A DNA stretch of 64,000 bases. Source: Synechococcus sp. WH 8016 (GTDB taxonomy: Bacteria > Cyanobacteriota > Cyanobacteriia > PCC-6307 > Cyanobiaceae). The stretch spans positions 992,001-1,056,000 of the forward strand of contig NZ_AGIK01000001.1 in the NCBI RefSeq assembly GCF_000230675.1. Direction: 5' to 3'. The notes under the pieces are model-generated. The model saw only the letters and a list, made by a program, of their open reading frames with translations, did no database searches and was not told the DNA's origin. Shown one piece after another: positions 26,138-35,298 of the stretch; position 1 is the stretch's first letter, and each line of letters begins with the position of its first letter. Made by a program: the position numbers and the translations under genes.

Positions 26138-27927
26138 AGATCAGCAAGTTCGGCATACAACCCTCCACTGGCACGCAGCTGCAGATGGGTGCCCTGCTCG
26201 ATCAGGCTTCCTCGGCGAAGCACCAAAATCCGATCAGCAGCTTCAACCGTGGCAAGTCGGTGGGCAATGACCACGGCGGTGCGGCGGTTGAGGAGACGAT
26301 CTAAGTCGCGCTGCAGGGTGGCTTCCGTAGAAGGGTCCATAAACGCCGTGGCTTCATCCATCACCAGGACCGTTGGATTGCGAATCGCCACCCTGGCCAC
26401 GGCCAGCAGCTGTCTTTCCCCAGAGCTGAGATTGCCTCCCCTCTCTCTCAATTCGGTTTTCAAGCCTTCGGGCAATCGACCTAACAGGGGGTCGAGGCCG
26501 AGGTCACGGCAAACCTCCTGCAGTTTCTGATCATCGAGAGGCTGATCCAAACGCAAGTTGTCAGCCACCGTTCCACTGAAAAGAAAGGTGTCTTGAAGAA
26601 CCACACCCAGCTGACGACGCAGCTCTTGCAAAGGCAAACTGCGGATGTCTTGGCCATCGAGAAGAATTCGTCCCCGCTGGGGCTCGTACAACCTGCACAG
26701 GAGCCGAATCACCGTGGTCTTGCCAGAACCTGTGGGTCCAACCAGCGCAACATGCTCACCAGGTGCGATCCGGAAACTGAGATTGCGCAGAATCGGTTCG
26801 TCTTTTCTGTAAGCAAAATCCACCTCGTCAAAGATCACCTCACCACGGGCTTGTGAAGGTGAAGCGTTCTGGAGAAGCGCGGAACCAGGTGTGGCGCCAT
26901 GGTCAACAATCTCAAGAGGTTCCTCCAGGAGCTCGCCGATTCGTTCCACAGCGGTGAGTCCCCCCTGAATCTGGGTAAACCGCTCAGCCATTTGGCGCAA
27001 AGGGTCAAAGAGGCGCTGTGAATACAGGATGAAGGTCGTCAGCGTGCCCAGTCCCATCGCCCCTGCTGTCACCATCCATCCACCGAGAGCGAGCACCAGG
27101 GCAACCGCGCCTAACGACACCCATTCCAAAAAGGCAGAGATGCTGCTGTCAAAAAAAATCGTGCCATTCACAGCGCTTCGATAGGCCAAACCGGTTCTCT
27201 GAAACCGATCTCCATTCACAGCTTCCCGGCGAAACATCTGCACAACCTCCAGACCTTGCAGGTTCTCCTGAAAATCAGCATTGAGTTGAGAAAGCTCCTC
27301 CCTCACTCGATAGTTGGCCTTGCGATAGCGCCTTTGGAGCCAAACAATCACGAGGGTGACAGGCACTTGGGTCACCAACAACAACAATCCCAAACGCCAC
27401 TCGATCAGCAGCATCGAAACCGCAATCACCAAGAGGCTGACGAGATCGCCGAGCACGCCGACAGCACCACTTCCAAACACCTCGGCCAAGGCATCGACAT
27501 CGCTCGTAAGGCGGGTCAGCAGCTTGCCCACAGGCATGCGGTCGTGAAACCGCAGGGACAAACTCATCGCATGGGCAAACAAATCCTTGCGGATTCGAGC
27601 GGTGAGTCGCTGGCCAACGGCTTGGATATTGAACGTCTGGACCCCCTGAAGAGCCAAGCGAACCAGAACGGAGCCCAGCAACATCAGGATGATCAGCCGG
27701 ATCGCAACCGTGCTGTCGAGACCCTGAAAGAGGGGAATCACCGATTCGTTGGCAGCGCCTCCGACCCGACGCAGCACGGCAATCGCCTGGCCCACCAAGA
27801 GCGGCTGAATCGCGCCGGCAAGAGCCACCGGAATGAGAAGCACCAACGTGAGCGTGAGTCGTCGTCGGTCTTGGCCCAAATAACGGCCGAGCCGCTTCAC
27901 CCTCTGAAAATCCGAACCAGCCATCAA
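26110..27927 (-). CDS. ABC-type exporter half-transporter (permease-ATPase fusion)
   Basis: 605 residues. An N-terminal six-helix exporter domain (residues about 20-310) is followed by an ATPase domain with Walker [13 protein letters not shown], signature [13 protein letters not shown] and Walker B VLVMDEAT. This is the layout of MsbA/multidrug-type homodimeric or heterodimeric exporters of lipids, peptides or drugs. Substrate cannot be inferred. The start overlaps the hisG stop (ATGA), and it is transcribed after hisG. Confidence 0.93.
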   Translation of the reverse strand: MMAGSDFQRVKRLGRYLGQDRRRLTLTLVLLIPVALAGAIQPLLVGQAIAVLRRVGGAANESVIPLFQGLDSTVAIRLIILMLLGSVLVRLALQGVQTFNIQAVGQRLTARIRKDLFAHAMSLSLRFHDRMPVGKLLTRLTSDVDALAEVFGSGAVGVLGDLVSLLVIAVSMLLIEWRLGLLLLVTQVPVTLVIVWLQRRYRKANYRVREELSQLNADFQENLQGLEVVQMFRREAVNGDRFQRTGLAYRSAVNGTIFFDSSISAFLEWVSLGAVALVLALGGWMVTAGAMGLGTLTTFILYSQRLFDPLRQMAERFTQIQGGLTAVERIGELLEEPLEIVDHGATPGSALLQNASPSQARGEVIFDEVDFAYRKDEPILRNLSFRIAPGEHVALVGPTGSGKTTVIRLLCRLYEPQRGRILLDGQDIRSLPLQELRRQLGVVLQDTFLFSGTVADNLRLDQPLDDQKLQEVCRDLGLDPLLGRLPEGLKTELRERGGNLSSGERQLLAVARVAIRNPTVLVMDEATAFMDPSTEATLQRDLDRLLNRRTAVVIAHRLATVEAADRILVLRRGSLIEQGTHLQLRASGGLYAELADLQERGLARL

Positions 27928-28577
27928 CTGGCCACCTGGGACGCGGGTGTTGCCGACCGCATCGCTTCCACGATCTGGCGCAGATCGCCTTGATCAAGGC
28001 GCAGGGACAAGGGATGCCCCACCAAACGCGCTGTGGTGTGGAACAGATCTTCGATCGCCACTAAACCGTTATCACGAAGCGTCCTGCCCGTCGCCACCAG
28101 ATCCACAATCGCTTCAGCGATCCCAGTGATCGGGCCAAGCTCGACCGAACCGGTGAGATGGACGAGTTCCACAGGCAAATCGATGGCATCAAAGTGGTCG
28201 CGGGCACAGCGGGTGAATTTGCTTGCCACTCGGCAATGGGGAGGCAGATCCGTCGCCCGTTGATATCCGCTGCTGGCCTTCACAGCCACTGCCATACGGC
28301 ACCCTCCAAAGCCCAGGTCCACCAACTGCGCCACAGGCATCTGGTGCTCCCGCAAAACGTCATAACCAACCACCCCAAGCTGCGCCTGCCCATACGCCAC
28401 ATACACAGGAACATCTCCGTTCCGCACAAGCAACGCTCGGGCTCGCCCACACGCTGATGGAACCATCAGTTGCCTGTTATCGGGGTCGAGAACTGCAGAA
28501 AAATCGAGCCCAGCCGCTGCAAAGCGGGCCACTGAATCTTTCAGAAGCGCTCCCTTGGCTAGGGCAACAGTGATCAT
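27924..28577 (-). CDS. hisG: ATP phosphoribosyltransferase, short form
   Basis: 217 residues, first step of histidine synthesis. It begins [15 protein letters not shown] and contains [17 protein letters not shown] and the PRPP-site segment [18 protein letters not shown]. It lacks the C-terminal regulatory domain of the long form, so it should need the HisRS-like partner HisZ, which is not in this window. It is upstream of and overlapping the ABC exporter gene, and divergent from gloB. Confidence 0.96.
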   Translation of the reverse strand: MITVALAKGALLKDSVARFAAAGLDFSAVLDPDNRQLMVPSACGRARALLVRNGDVPVYVAYGQAQLGVVGYDVLREHQMPVAQLVDLGFGGCRMAVAVKASSGYQRATDLPPHCRVASKFTRCARDHFDAIDLPVELVHLTGSVELGPITGIAEAIVDLVATGRTLRDNGLVAIEDLFHTTARLVGHPLSLRLDQGDLRQIVEAMRSATPASQVAS

Positions 28578-28606
28578 GGAATCAAGCGTTGAGTAGAACT
28601 TTAACG

Positions 28607-29371
28607 ATGGCGATGGCCTCCACGATTGATGGCATCCACCCAGTTGCCGTCCTCAACGACAACATCGTCTGGGTATGGGTGCATGGCGATCAGGCCATCG
28701 TCATCGATCCAGCCGTCGCGGACCCCATCGTCGCCTGGCTGGAGACGCGTGGATTGCAGCTCGTTGCCGTGCTTCAAACCCATCATCATTCCGACCATAT
28801 CGGCGGCACTCCTGGACTTCTTCAACGCTGGGCAGGCGCTGACGTCGTCGCCGCCGCGGACGACCAAGAGCGGATCCCATTGCAAACGCTGTCCGTTCGC
28901 GATGGAGATGAAATCGAGCTCTTGGGCAGGCCCGTCAGGGTTCTGGATGTCCGTGCCCATACACGCGCTCACATCGCTTACTGGTTGCCCCAGGGAGCGG
29001 TCTCAACCTCTCCAACCGGTGTGTTGTTCTGCGGCGACACCCTGTTCAGCGCTGGATGTGGACGACTGTTTGAGGGAACACCGGCTGACATGCACCGCGC
29101 CTTACAAAAGCTGGGAGCACTGCCACCAGAAACCCTGGTCTGCTGCGCGCACGAATACACCGAGGCCAATCTGCGCTGGGCCGCGCAGCAGGTCCCTGAC
29201 GATGCCCTGATCACAAACCGACTGCAGGAGGTGCAAGCAAAACGGCGATCAGGCTCCCTAAGCCTTCCCAGCAGCATTGCCGAAGAATGGCGCTCCAACT
29301 TGTTTTTACGCGCTACCAGCTCTGAACAACTGGGGCGTCTGCGTCAACACAAAGACCACTGGAGAGGCTGA
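28607..29371 (+). CDS. gloB: hydroxyacylglutathione hydrolase (glyoxalase II)
   Basis: About 254 residues of the metallo-beta-lactamase fold. The metal-binding motif [10 protein letters not shown] is intact, with further ligands in [30 protein letters not shown] and [14 protein letters not shown]. It hydrolyses S-lactoylglutathione in methylglyoxal detoxification. ATGs at 28607 and 28613 are both possible starts, and a TTG at 28589 is less likely. It is divergent from hisG. Confidence 0.93.
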   Translation: MAMASTIDGIHPVAVLNDNIVWVWVHGDQAIVIDPAVADPIVAWLETRGLQLVAVLQTHHHSDHIGGTPGLLQRWAGADVVAAADDQERIPLQTLSVRDGDEIELLGRPVRVLDVRAHTRAHIAYWLPQGAVSTSPTGVLFCGDTLFSAGCGRLFEGTPADMHRALQKLGALPPETLVCCAHEYTEANLRWAAQQVPDDALITNRLQEVQAKRRSGSLSLPSSIAEEWRSNLFLRATSSEQLGRLRQHKDHWRG

Positions 29372-29376
29372 TCAAA

Positions 29377-30453
29377 TCAAGGCAAGACCTGAAGCGATAA
29401 GCACTGGGGATGGAGCAAGACTTCACTGTTCTGTTGCAGCGAGAGCCTGCAGCGCAATCCCCTCTGATGGTCTTCCCCGAGCGGCCTGATCAGACGCAAC
29501 TGCTGATCTCCGATCTGAATGCGATAAAGCCAGGAGCGACCCAAAAACTCCCGCCCCATCACACAGGCATCTCCTGCAGCATCCGGTTCCAAATCAATCA
29601 ACCCCGGATCAATTAACACCGTGGCATCGTCTGGAAGCTTCATGGAGCGCTGCCCCTCTGGAATCTCCAGATCACCCAGCAAACAACGCAACAACGCCGT
29701 CGCTCCATCCCGCCAAACAGGCAGAACATTGCGTTGCAGCACAAACCGCCCGACAAAGGGCGTTGCCGGGACCTCAACCAATTCGCGGGGAGTCGCGCAT
29801 TGATGAAGTTGACCGTCGCGAAGAATGGCAACCCGCCCGCAGATCGCAAGGGCCTCTTCCGGGTCATGGGTCACCAGCAACCCACTGGCCCCGCAGGCAC
29901 TGAGCACACCAGGCAGCTCGCTGCGCAAACGCAAACGCACTTCAACATCCAGATTGGAAAAGGGTTCGTCCAGCAACACAACGGAGGGGGCTGGAGCGAG
30001 AGCCCTTGCGAGAGCCAAACGCTGACGTTGCCCCCCAGACAATTCGTGCGGGTAACGACCTCTGAGAGCCGTCAGCCCCAAAAGTTCAAGCAACCATGAC
30101 GCCCGGCTGGTGTCCTGACCGCGACGCAGTCCAAAGCAAGCGTTCTCCCAAGCATTGAGGTGGGGAAAGAGGGCGTAGTCCTGGAAGACCATGCCCACAC
30201 CACGGCGTTCCGGAGCAAGGCGCACGCGGGATGAGGCGACGTCGTTCCCATGCAGGCGAACCACGCCCTGACTGGGATGTTCAAAGCCAGCGATTAAACG
30301 CAACAGCGTGGTTTTTCCGCAACCGGATGGCCCCAGCAACCCCACAAGCTCACCCGCCTTCAGTTGAAGATTGATGTCTTTCAAAGTCCAAGCTTCATTG
30401 GCGCCGCCGTAGCGGTGCCAAAGACCATCAAGCTCAACCGGGCACGACTCCAT
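29377..30453 (-). CDS. ABC transporter ATP-binding protein, iron/sulfate/spermidine import type
   Basis: 358 residues from the ATG at 30453 (MESCPVELDGLWHRYGG). The ATPase domain has Walker A GPSGCGKTTLL, signature LSGGQRQRLALARAL and Walker B VVLLDEPFSNLD. The C-terminal 120 residues form a TOBE-like domain (VLIDPGLIDLEPD onward). This layout is that of FutC/FbpC- or PotA/CysA-like import ATPases. An iron(III) role is likely but not proven, and no permease gene is adjacent. A longer start at 30498 would overlap ridA. Confidence 0.85.
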   Translation of the reverse strand: MESCPVELDGLWHRYGGANEAWTLKDINLQLKAGELVGLLGPSGCGKTTLLRLIAGFEHPSQGVVRLHGNDVASSRVRLAPERRGVGMVFQDYALFPHLNAWENACFGLRRGQDTSRASWLLELLGLTALRGRYPHELSGGQRQRLALARALAPAPSVVLLDEPFSNLDVEVRLRLRSELPGVLSACGASGLLVTHDPEEALAICGRVAILRDGQLHQCATPRELVEVPATPFVGRFVLQRNVLPVWRDGATALLRCLLGDLEIPEGQRSMKLPDDATVLIDPGLIDLEPDAAGDACVMGREFLGRSWLYRIQIGDQQLRLIRPLGEDHQRGLRCRLSLQQNSEVLLHPQCLSLQVLP

Positions 30454-30496
30454 CAACACGGAACGCGAAAATGAAGTTTCATTCTGAGCCGTAACC

Positions 30497-30895
30497 ATGT
30501 CATCCACCCCACTCCAGGCTGTGATCACCCAAGAGGCACCAGCGCCAGTGGGGCCTTACAACCAGGCTGTGATCGCCGGTGGTTGGCTGTATTGCTCCGG
30601 TCAAATTCCGCTAGATCCTGCCACTGGAGCGATGGTGGGGGATGGAGATGTGGAGGCTGAGACTCGCCAAGTGTTGCGCAACTTGAAAGCGGTGCTTCAG
30701 GAGGCCGGCACCGACCCCTCAAAAGTCGTGCGCACCACCGTATTTCTGGTGGATCTCGGTGACTTTCAAGCCGTGAATGCCATTTATGCCGAAATGTTTG
30801 GTGATGGAGTCAGTCCTGCCAGGGCTTGCGTCCAGGTTGCTGCGTTACCAAAGGGCTCAAAGGTAGAAATCGATTGCATTGCCTGGCTCAACTGA
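30497..30895 (+). CDS. ridA: RidA-family reactive intermediate/imine deaminase
   Basis: 132 residues, with GPYNQAVIAGGWLYCSGQIPLDP, VLRNLKAVLQEAG and the C-terminal RACVQVAALPKGSKVEID block characteristic of RidA/YjgF. The conserved arginine of the active site is in this last segment. It hydrolyses toxic enamine/imine intermediates from pyridoxal-phosphate enzymes. Divergent from the ABC ATPase gene. Confidence 0.95.
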   Translation: MSSTPLQAVITQEAPAPVGPYNQAVIAGGWLYCSGQIPLDPATGAMVGDGDVEAETRQVLRNLKAVLQEAGTDPSKVVRTTVFLVDLGDFQAVNAIYAEMFGDGVSPARACVQVAALPKGSKVEIDCIAWLN

Positions 30896-30965
30896 CACTG
30901 CGATGGGTCCTCCTCAAGAGGGGGGCCCCGCGGTTTCTTAGGTTGAGACGAAGCTGAGAGATCCT

Positions 30966-31190
30966 ATGGCCCAAGCCAAGCTGACCATTGGCGAACTCGA
31001 AGCGGGCTACCCCCTGTACTGCAAAGCCTTACGCAGACTTCTGAAAGAAGGTCGAAGTATCAAGGACATTGAACGAACGGTGTGCTGGGGACACCTGGAA
31101 ACACTCAATCGTTGCCTGCCAGGGCGTTACAAAGCACCGTCCTACTTGCTGGCACTGATTCGGAGAGATCTGGATCAGCCCAAGCACTAA
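30966..31190 (+). CDS. DUF3136-family small protein
   Basis: 74 residues, basic and soluble. It has a compact helical pattern (LTIGELEAGYPLYCKALRRL and IERTVCWGHLETLNRCLPG) that matches a small family found in alpha-cyanobacteria beside cbbX. The three cysteines and a His could bind metal, but nothing proves this. The gene runs toward cbbX and stops 7 nt from its end. Its position at the edge of the carbon-concentrating region suggests a linked role, by location only. Confidence 0.75.
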   Translation: MAQAKLTIGELEAGYPLYCKALRRLLKEGRSIKDIERTVCWGHLETLNRCLPGRYKAPSYLLALIRRDLDQPKH

Positions 31191-31197
31191 CAACCGC

Positions 31198-32121
31198 TCA
31201 AGGAGCATCCAGAATCGTTGTTAAAGGCTGAGAAGGATCTCGACCCTCGATCTCACCCTGAAAGACACGACTCGCCAAGACATCCTCAGCTTCGATGGTG
31301 GTCAGATCATCGCGACTAAGAGGTTGCTCCAGACGAGAAAACAAGCGATTGGCTTGACGAAGCCTCAGGCGATCAAGAGCATTTCGAATCGAACGAGCAT
31401 TCGCAAAAAATGGCAACTGTCGTCGCCTTTGGATGTAACGACTAAAGGCATCATGCGCTGATTCACTGAAGTGATAATCCTGCTGATTAAGAAGAAGAAG
31501 GGCAATCGCCATGAGCTCCTCCTCGCTGTAATCAGGGAAATCAATATGGTGAACGACCCGTGAGGAAAGGCCAGGATTTGATTGATAAAACTCCGCCATT
31601 CGATCCTTATAACCAGCAAAAATCACAACAAAATCTGATCGTTGCCGCTCCATATCTTGCAAGAGGATTTCAATCGCTTCTGCTCCGTAATCACGTTCAT
31701 TATCAGATTTGTAGAGATAATAGGCTTCATCAATAAACAGAACGCCACCCAAGGCACGCTTGACCATCTCACGAGTCTTCGGCGCCGTGTGCCCGACATA
31801 TTGCCCCACAAGATCATCACGCGTCACGGTGACAACATGTCCCTTACGCAAATAGCCAAGCCGATGAAGAATTTGCGATATTCGCTTGGCAACCGTGGTC
31901 TTCCCCGTCCCCGGTCTGCCAGTAAAAGACATATGCAAACCAGGGGCTGTGCTTTGCAAATCCAACTGCTGGCGAGCTCGATCCACCAGAAGCAACGCCG
32001 CTATTTCACGAATGCGCGTCTTCACTGGCCGCAAACCAATCAACTCCTGGTCAAGCTGCTGAAGGACCTCCGCAACACCTGAATCGGCATACGCTGCCGC
32101 CAGGTCAACTGAAGAGGGCAT
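31198..32121 (-). CDS. cbbX: CbbX-like AAA+ Rubisco activase
   Basis: About 307 residues from the ATG at 32121 ([15 protein letters not shown]). Walker A is [13 protein letters not shown] and Walker B is [13 protein letters not shown]. The pore loop segment is YVGHTAPKT and the RuBP-site region follows. CbbX remodels inhibited Rubisco, and the best-studied proteins act on red-type (form IC/ID) enzymes. Here the only Rubisco in the window is form IA. Its start overlaps the acRAF-like gene by 17 nt. Confidence 0.92.
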   Translation of the reverse strand: MPSSVDLAAAYADSGVAEVLQQLDQELIGLRPVKTRIREIAALLLVDRARQQLDLQSTAPGLHMSFTGRPGTGKTTVAKRISQILHRLGYLRKGHVVTVTRDDLVGQYVGHTAPKTREMVKRALGGVLFIDEAYYLYKSDNERDYGAEAIEILLQDMERQRSDFVVIFAGYKDRMAEFYQSNPGLSSRVVHHIDFPDYSEEELMAIALLLLNQQDYHFSESAHDAFSRYIQRRRQLPFFANARSIRNALDRLRLRQANRLFSRLEQPLSRDDLTTIEAEDVLASRVFQGEIEGRDPSQPLTTILDAP

Positions 32122-32356
32122 CAATTTCTGAAGCAAAGCAACGATCATCATCACTCAGCTGACTGTCATTGCCTTCAGCGTCTGGGCGAAGAGTGATATT
32201 CACATAGGTTCGACCAAAACTAATATCAGGAAATCTCTGCTTAGCCTCGCTGAAGTCGCCAAGCCGATCAAGAAAATCACGGGTGGCAGCATAGCTTTCA
32301 AACTCAAATCGGCGTTCTAGGCAAACTGGCCTCTTGCGCTCATGCCATTGGTCCAT
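32105..32356 (-). CDS. acRAF-like pterin-carbinolamine-dehydratase-fold Rubisco assembly factor
   Basis: 83 residues of the PCD/DCoH fold: [21 protein letters not shown], then [17 protein letters not shown]. The catalytic histidine pair of true dehydratases (HHPD) is replaced here by RFPD, so enzyme activity is unlikely. Small PCD-like proteins in alpha-carboxysome loci are Rubisco assembly factors (acRAF). The gene lies just upstream of cbbX, which supports that role. Confidence 0.8.
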   Translation of the reverse strand: MDQWHERKRPVCLERRFEFESYAATRDFLDRLGDFSEAKQRFPDISFGRTYVNITLRPDAEGNDSQLSDDDRCFASEIDALFS

Positions 32357-32646
32357 AAAACCATCCTTCCATCACCTACAAACCTAGTAGAGAACGGGCC
32401 AACAACCAAACAAATAAATCTTAAAACTCAACCTACAACTGACAGAGAAATTGAAAATCAATCATCTCAACCAAAAGAGTTTGAAGTCAAAAACCCAGAG
32501 CATCATCGGCTTGCCAACAGCAAAACAGATGCACATGTTCCAGCGAGACTAAATTTTTCAGCAAAAGTAAAAGAAGAGGCAAAGACTGAAAAAGAATCTC
32601 CTTGATTCAGAAGATGTTCAAAACAGGCTAGTTTTTACAGCACGGA
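32357..32646. other. 290-nt spacer between chpX and the acRAF-like gene
   Basis: No convincing gene. A plus-strand frame of 87 codons (32342-32605) is very polar and low in hydrophobic residues, and overlaps the acRAF start antisense, so I do not call it. It probably holds the promoter for acRAF-cbbX and the end of the chpX transcript. Confidence 0.4.
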
Positions 32647-33789
32647 TTAGAGAAGAGCCCCTCGCTGACACCCCATCAAGCGCTCAGCCCATGATTCGGC
32701 ATAAGCCCGATTGGCCTGTTGCTGATCGGCATCTGTCGTATCGAGGGGATGGGGCATCGTGCCAGCGATTGCACCATTGGTGACACAAAACATCGATTTT
32801 TGAAAACTGATGCAGATCTGCACATGAACATCATGCATTCCCCTGCCATGGGACTTATACCAATCACTGAGCTCCTCAGGAAGATTTCGGTACATATCTT
32901 GCATGCACAAACTTGGAGGAATCCCAGCTCCCATGCTCGGGATCGGATCTGCGTACAAGGCTCCGTACTTGAAATCTCCGATGTCAGCTGAAATCTGTCG
33001 AGCCTGTGCGTTGTAGGACACAGTCCCAAGGAAGGGCATGCCCCTAAAAAAGACCGCCTCCACGTAGGGCACAGCCACATCAACCAAAAATGTCAGTCCG
33101 GCCTCTGGTGGTAGAACCCATACCTCTTCATTCCCCACCGTGACTTTGTAAGTCATCGGATTTCCAGCAGCAGCGACTAATCCATCTCTGATGTGATGAA
33201 CAGCATCGATCACACAACCAATTTCACCGTTGCGATAGCGGCGAGAGAGGTCGAGGAACAGGTCACTCATCACCCGCCAAAAAAGCCCAAGGGCGTAAAT
33301 GGTGGTCATCGAGCGGATTGCCTCAGGGGCAAACCCTGGATAGAGCCGATGCACCAATGCCAACAATGGATCCCGGCGACTACGCAATGCAATGATCTTC
33401 TGACAAGCCTCGAGAAAAGGCTCTGAATCGAAATACGCATCCATTCCGCCTGTTCCGTGCCAAAACATTGCTTTTTGGCAATATTCGGCATATTCAAAGT
33501 TGATGCGATCACCGCGAAGGTGCTGCCATAAGCGCTCCACGCTGAAACCTTCGTGAAAGAATCGCATCACGGGGAATGGATTCAGTAACTGGGTTTCACC
33601 CTGATTCACCAGGTTCTTGCTGTAGGCATCAAGAACGATTCCGTAGCTGTCGAGAACATTGACAATCTGTAGGAGATGGTCGGGTGTATCGGCCAATAAC
33701 GGTTGATCAGAGAGCAAACGACGAACCAGCTCTTCACGATCAGGGAGGGTTGGAAGCGTTGGGACATCAGTGATCTTGGTAGCAGTCAT
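32647..33789 (-). CDS. chpX: CO2 hydration protein ChpX (CupB type)
   Basis: 380 residues, matching the ChpX/ChpY (CupB/CupA) family that turns CO2 into bicarbonate on the NDH-1MS complexes of thylakoids. Seen: HLLQIVNVLDSYGIVLDAYS, LNPFPVMRFFHEGFS and KAMFWHGTGGMDAYF with a conserved His. The gene overlaps ndhD4 by ATGA and follows ndhF4, the layout of the constitutive, low-affinity CO2-uptake module. This partnership favours the CupB/ChpX assignment. Confidence 0.92.
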   Translation of the reverse strand: MTATKITDVPTLPTLPDREELVRRLLSDQPLLADTPDHLLQIVNVLDSYGIVLDAYSKNLVNQGETQLLNPFPVMRFFHEGFSVERLWQHLRGDRINFEYAEYCQKAMFWHGTGGMDAYFDSEPFLEACQKIIALRSRRDPLLALVHRLYPGFAPEAIRSMTTIYALGLFWRVMSDLFLDLSRRYRNGEIGCVIDAVHHIRDGLVAAAGNPMTYKVTVGNEEVWVLPPEAGLTFLVDVAVPYVEAVFFRGMPFLGTVSYNAQARQISADIGDFKYGALYADPIPSMGAGIPPSLCMQDMYRNLPEELSDWYKSHGRGMHDVHVQICISFQKSMFCVTNGAIAGTMPHPLDTTDADQQQANRAYAESWAERLMGCQRGALL

Positions 33790-35294
33790 GAAAGTCCTCC
33801 TGTGATGGGTAAGAGCGCTAATTCGCTGAGACCGGTTGTGGCCGCCTGACTCATCCCCACCAAGAGATCAGGCGCTAGACCAAGGAGCAGAACCAGCAAA
33901 GACAGCGCGATCGCCGGAAGCTGCTCATGGAGCGGCACGATCGAAAGAATGGTTGGATTGGAGACGCTGCCTGCAGCAATGGCCAAGCGCCCAAAGAAGG
34001 CTCTGTTCACAAGCAACAGGAAATACACAGCGGTCAAACCTGATCCCACCATGCAGAGCAAGGTGGCAATGGGGAATGGCTGAAGACTTCCCCTGAAAAC
34101 GAGAAATTCAGAAATAAAGCCCGCCATCCCTGGGATTCCAGCACTGGCCATCACACCCACGATCATCAACGTTCCTGTTAGGGGTAAGCCTCGCTGGGGG
34201 TTAAGAAGTCCGCGAAGAACGTTCAGATCTCTTGTACCCGTTCGTTCATAAACAACACCCACGGCAAGGAAAAGAATCGCTGAAATCAAGCCGTGGCTCA
34301 CCATTTGGAAGAGCGCACCGATCAAACCCAATGGTGTTGCCGCGGCAGCCGCGAGCAAGACGTACCCCATATGTCCAACAGAGCTGTAGGCCACCATCCG
34401 CTTCATGTCTGATTGCGCAATCGCAGCTAATGAGCCGTACAACACAGAAATGGCTGCCCAAAGGGCCAGCCAGGGGGCCGCAACCTCCCACGCTTCAGGG
34501 AAGAGACCCAAGCAAAATCGCAACAACCCATAGGTCCCAAGCTTGAGGAGAACGCCAGCGAGAAGAACCGACACGGGAGTGGAGGCTTCGGTGTGAGCAT
34601 CGGGAAGCCAGGTGTGAAATGGAAAGAGAGGGATCTTGATCCCAAAGCCAATCAACAAGGCCCCCATCAAGAGAAGCTGCGACGTCAGCCCCATCTCTCC
34701 AGACAAAATGGGACGAATGCCAAAGTCAACGCTTCCAGTGACGAGAGCAATCCCAAGGAATGCTCCCAAAATCAAAACCCCAGAAACTGCGGTAACAATC
34801 AGAAACTTCGTGGACGCATAGGCTCGATTAGCACCACCCCAAATCGCAATTAACAACCACAATGGAATGAGTTCAAGCTCATAAAAAATGAAAAAGAGTA
34901 AAAGATTCTGAGCCAAAAAGGCCCCATTCACAGCTCCACTAATAATCAATAAAAGTGCAAAATAAATTCTTGGTCGGTTCTCGATCTTTCGCGATGCCAA
35001 TGCTGCCACAAGGCAAAGAACCGCATTCATCAAAACAAGCGGAAGGGAGATTCCATCGACCGCAAGGGAATAATCAAGGCCAACGCTAGGAAGCCATGAG
35101 AAGCGTTCCTGAAGCTGCAAGCCAGGGTTGCTCGGATCAAACCAGAAAAAGACTGCGAAGCTTGCAAGGCATTGAAGCGAAAGAATCACCAGGGTGAGAC
35201 GTCTTAAATGAGCTGAAGTGGATCCCTCAGGCCAAAGGGACAACAAGAGGGCCCCTAAGAAAGGAATGATCAGTAGCAGAGAGAGAATCATCAT
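33786..35294 (-). CDS. ndhD4: NAD(P)H-quinone oxidoreductase subunit 4, CO2-uptake form
   Basis: 502 residues with about 14 membrane segments of the NuoM/antiporter-like type. Key charged residues of the proton path are visible in FFIFYELELIPLWLLIAIWGG and in KIPLFPFHTWLPDAHTEA, and the GAFLAQNLLL part is typical. Because it sits between ndhF4 and chpX, it belongs to the NDH-1MS' complex that powers CO2 hydration, not the respiratory form. It is translationally coupled to chpX. Confidence 0.9.
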   Translation of the reverse strand: MMILSLLLIIPFLGALLLSLWPEGSTSAHLRRLTLVILSLQCLASFAVFFWFDPSNPGLQLQERFSWLPSVGLDYSLAVDGISLPLVLMNAVLCLVAALASRKIENRPRIYFALLLIISGAVNGAFLAQNLLLFFIFYELELIPLWLLIAIWGGANRAYASTKFLIVTAVSGVLILGAFLGIALVTGSVDFGIRPILSGEMGLTSQLLLMGALLIGFGIKIPLFPFHTWLPDAHTEASTPVSVLLAGVLLKLGTYGLLRFCLGLFPEAWEVAAPWLALWAAISVLYGSLAAIAQSDMKRMVAYSSVGHMGYVLLAAAAATPLGLIGALFQMVSHGLISAILFLAVGVVYERTGTRDLNVLRGLLNPQRGLPLTGTLMIVGVMASAGIPGMAGFISEFLVFRGSLQPFPIATLLCMVGSGLTAVYFLLLVNRAFFGRLAIAAGSVSNPTILSIVPLHEQLPAIALSLLVLLLGLAPDLLVGMSQAATTGLSELALLPITGGLS

Positions 35295-35298
35295 TAAT

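Noticed and set aside
27256-27993. 245-codon plus-strand frame
   Set aside because: Antisense to the ABC exporter gene; composition rich in His/Gln is typical of a shadow frame.
30901-30940. terminator after ridA
   Set aside because: CCTCCTC/GAGGGGG can pair, but the loop is too short, G-U pairs are needed and no U-run follows.
32342-32605. 87-codon plus-strand frame between chpX and the acRAF-like gene
   Set aside because: Very polar, no family pattern, overlaps the acRAF-like start antisense, no clear ribosome site.
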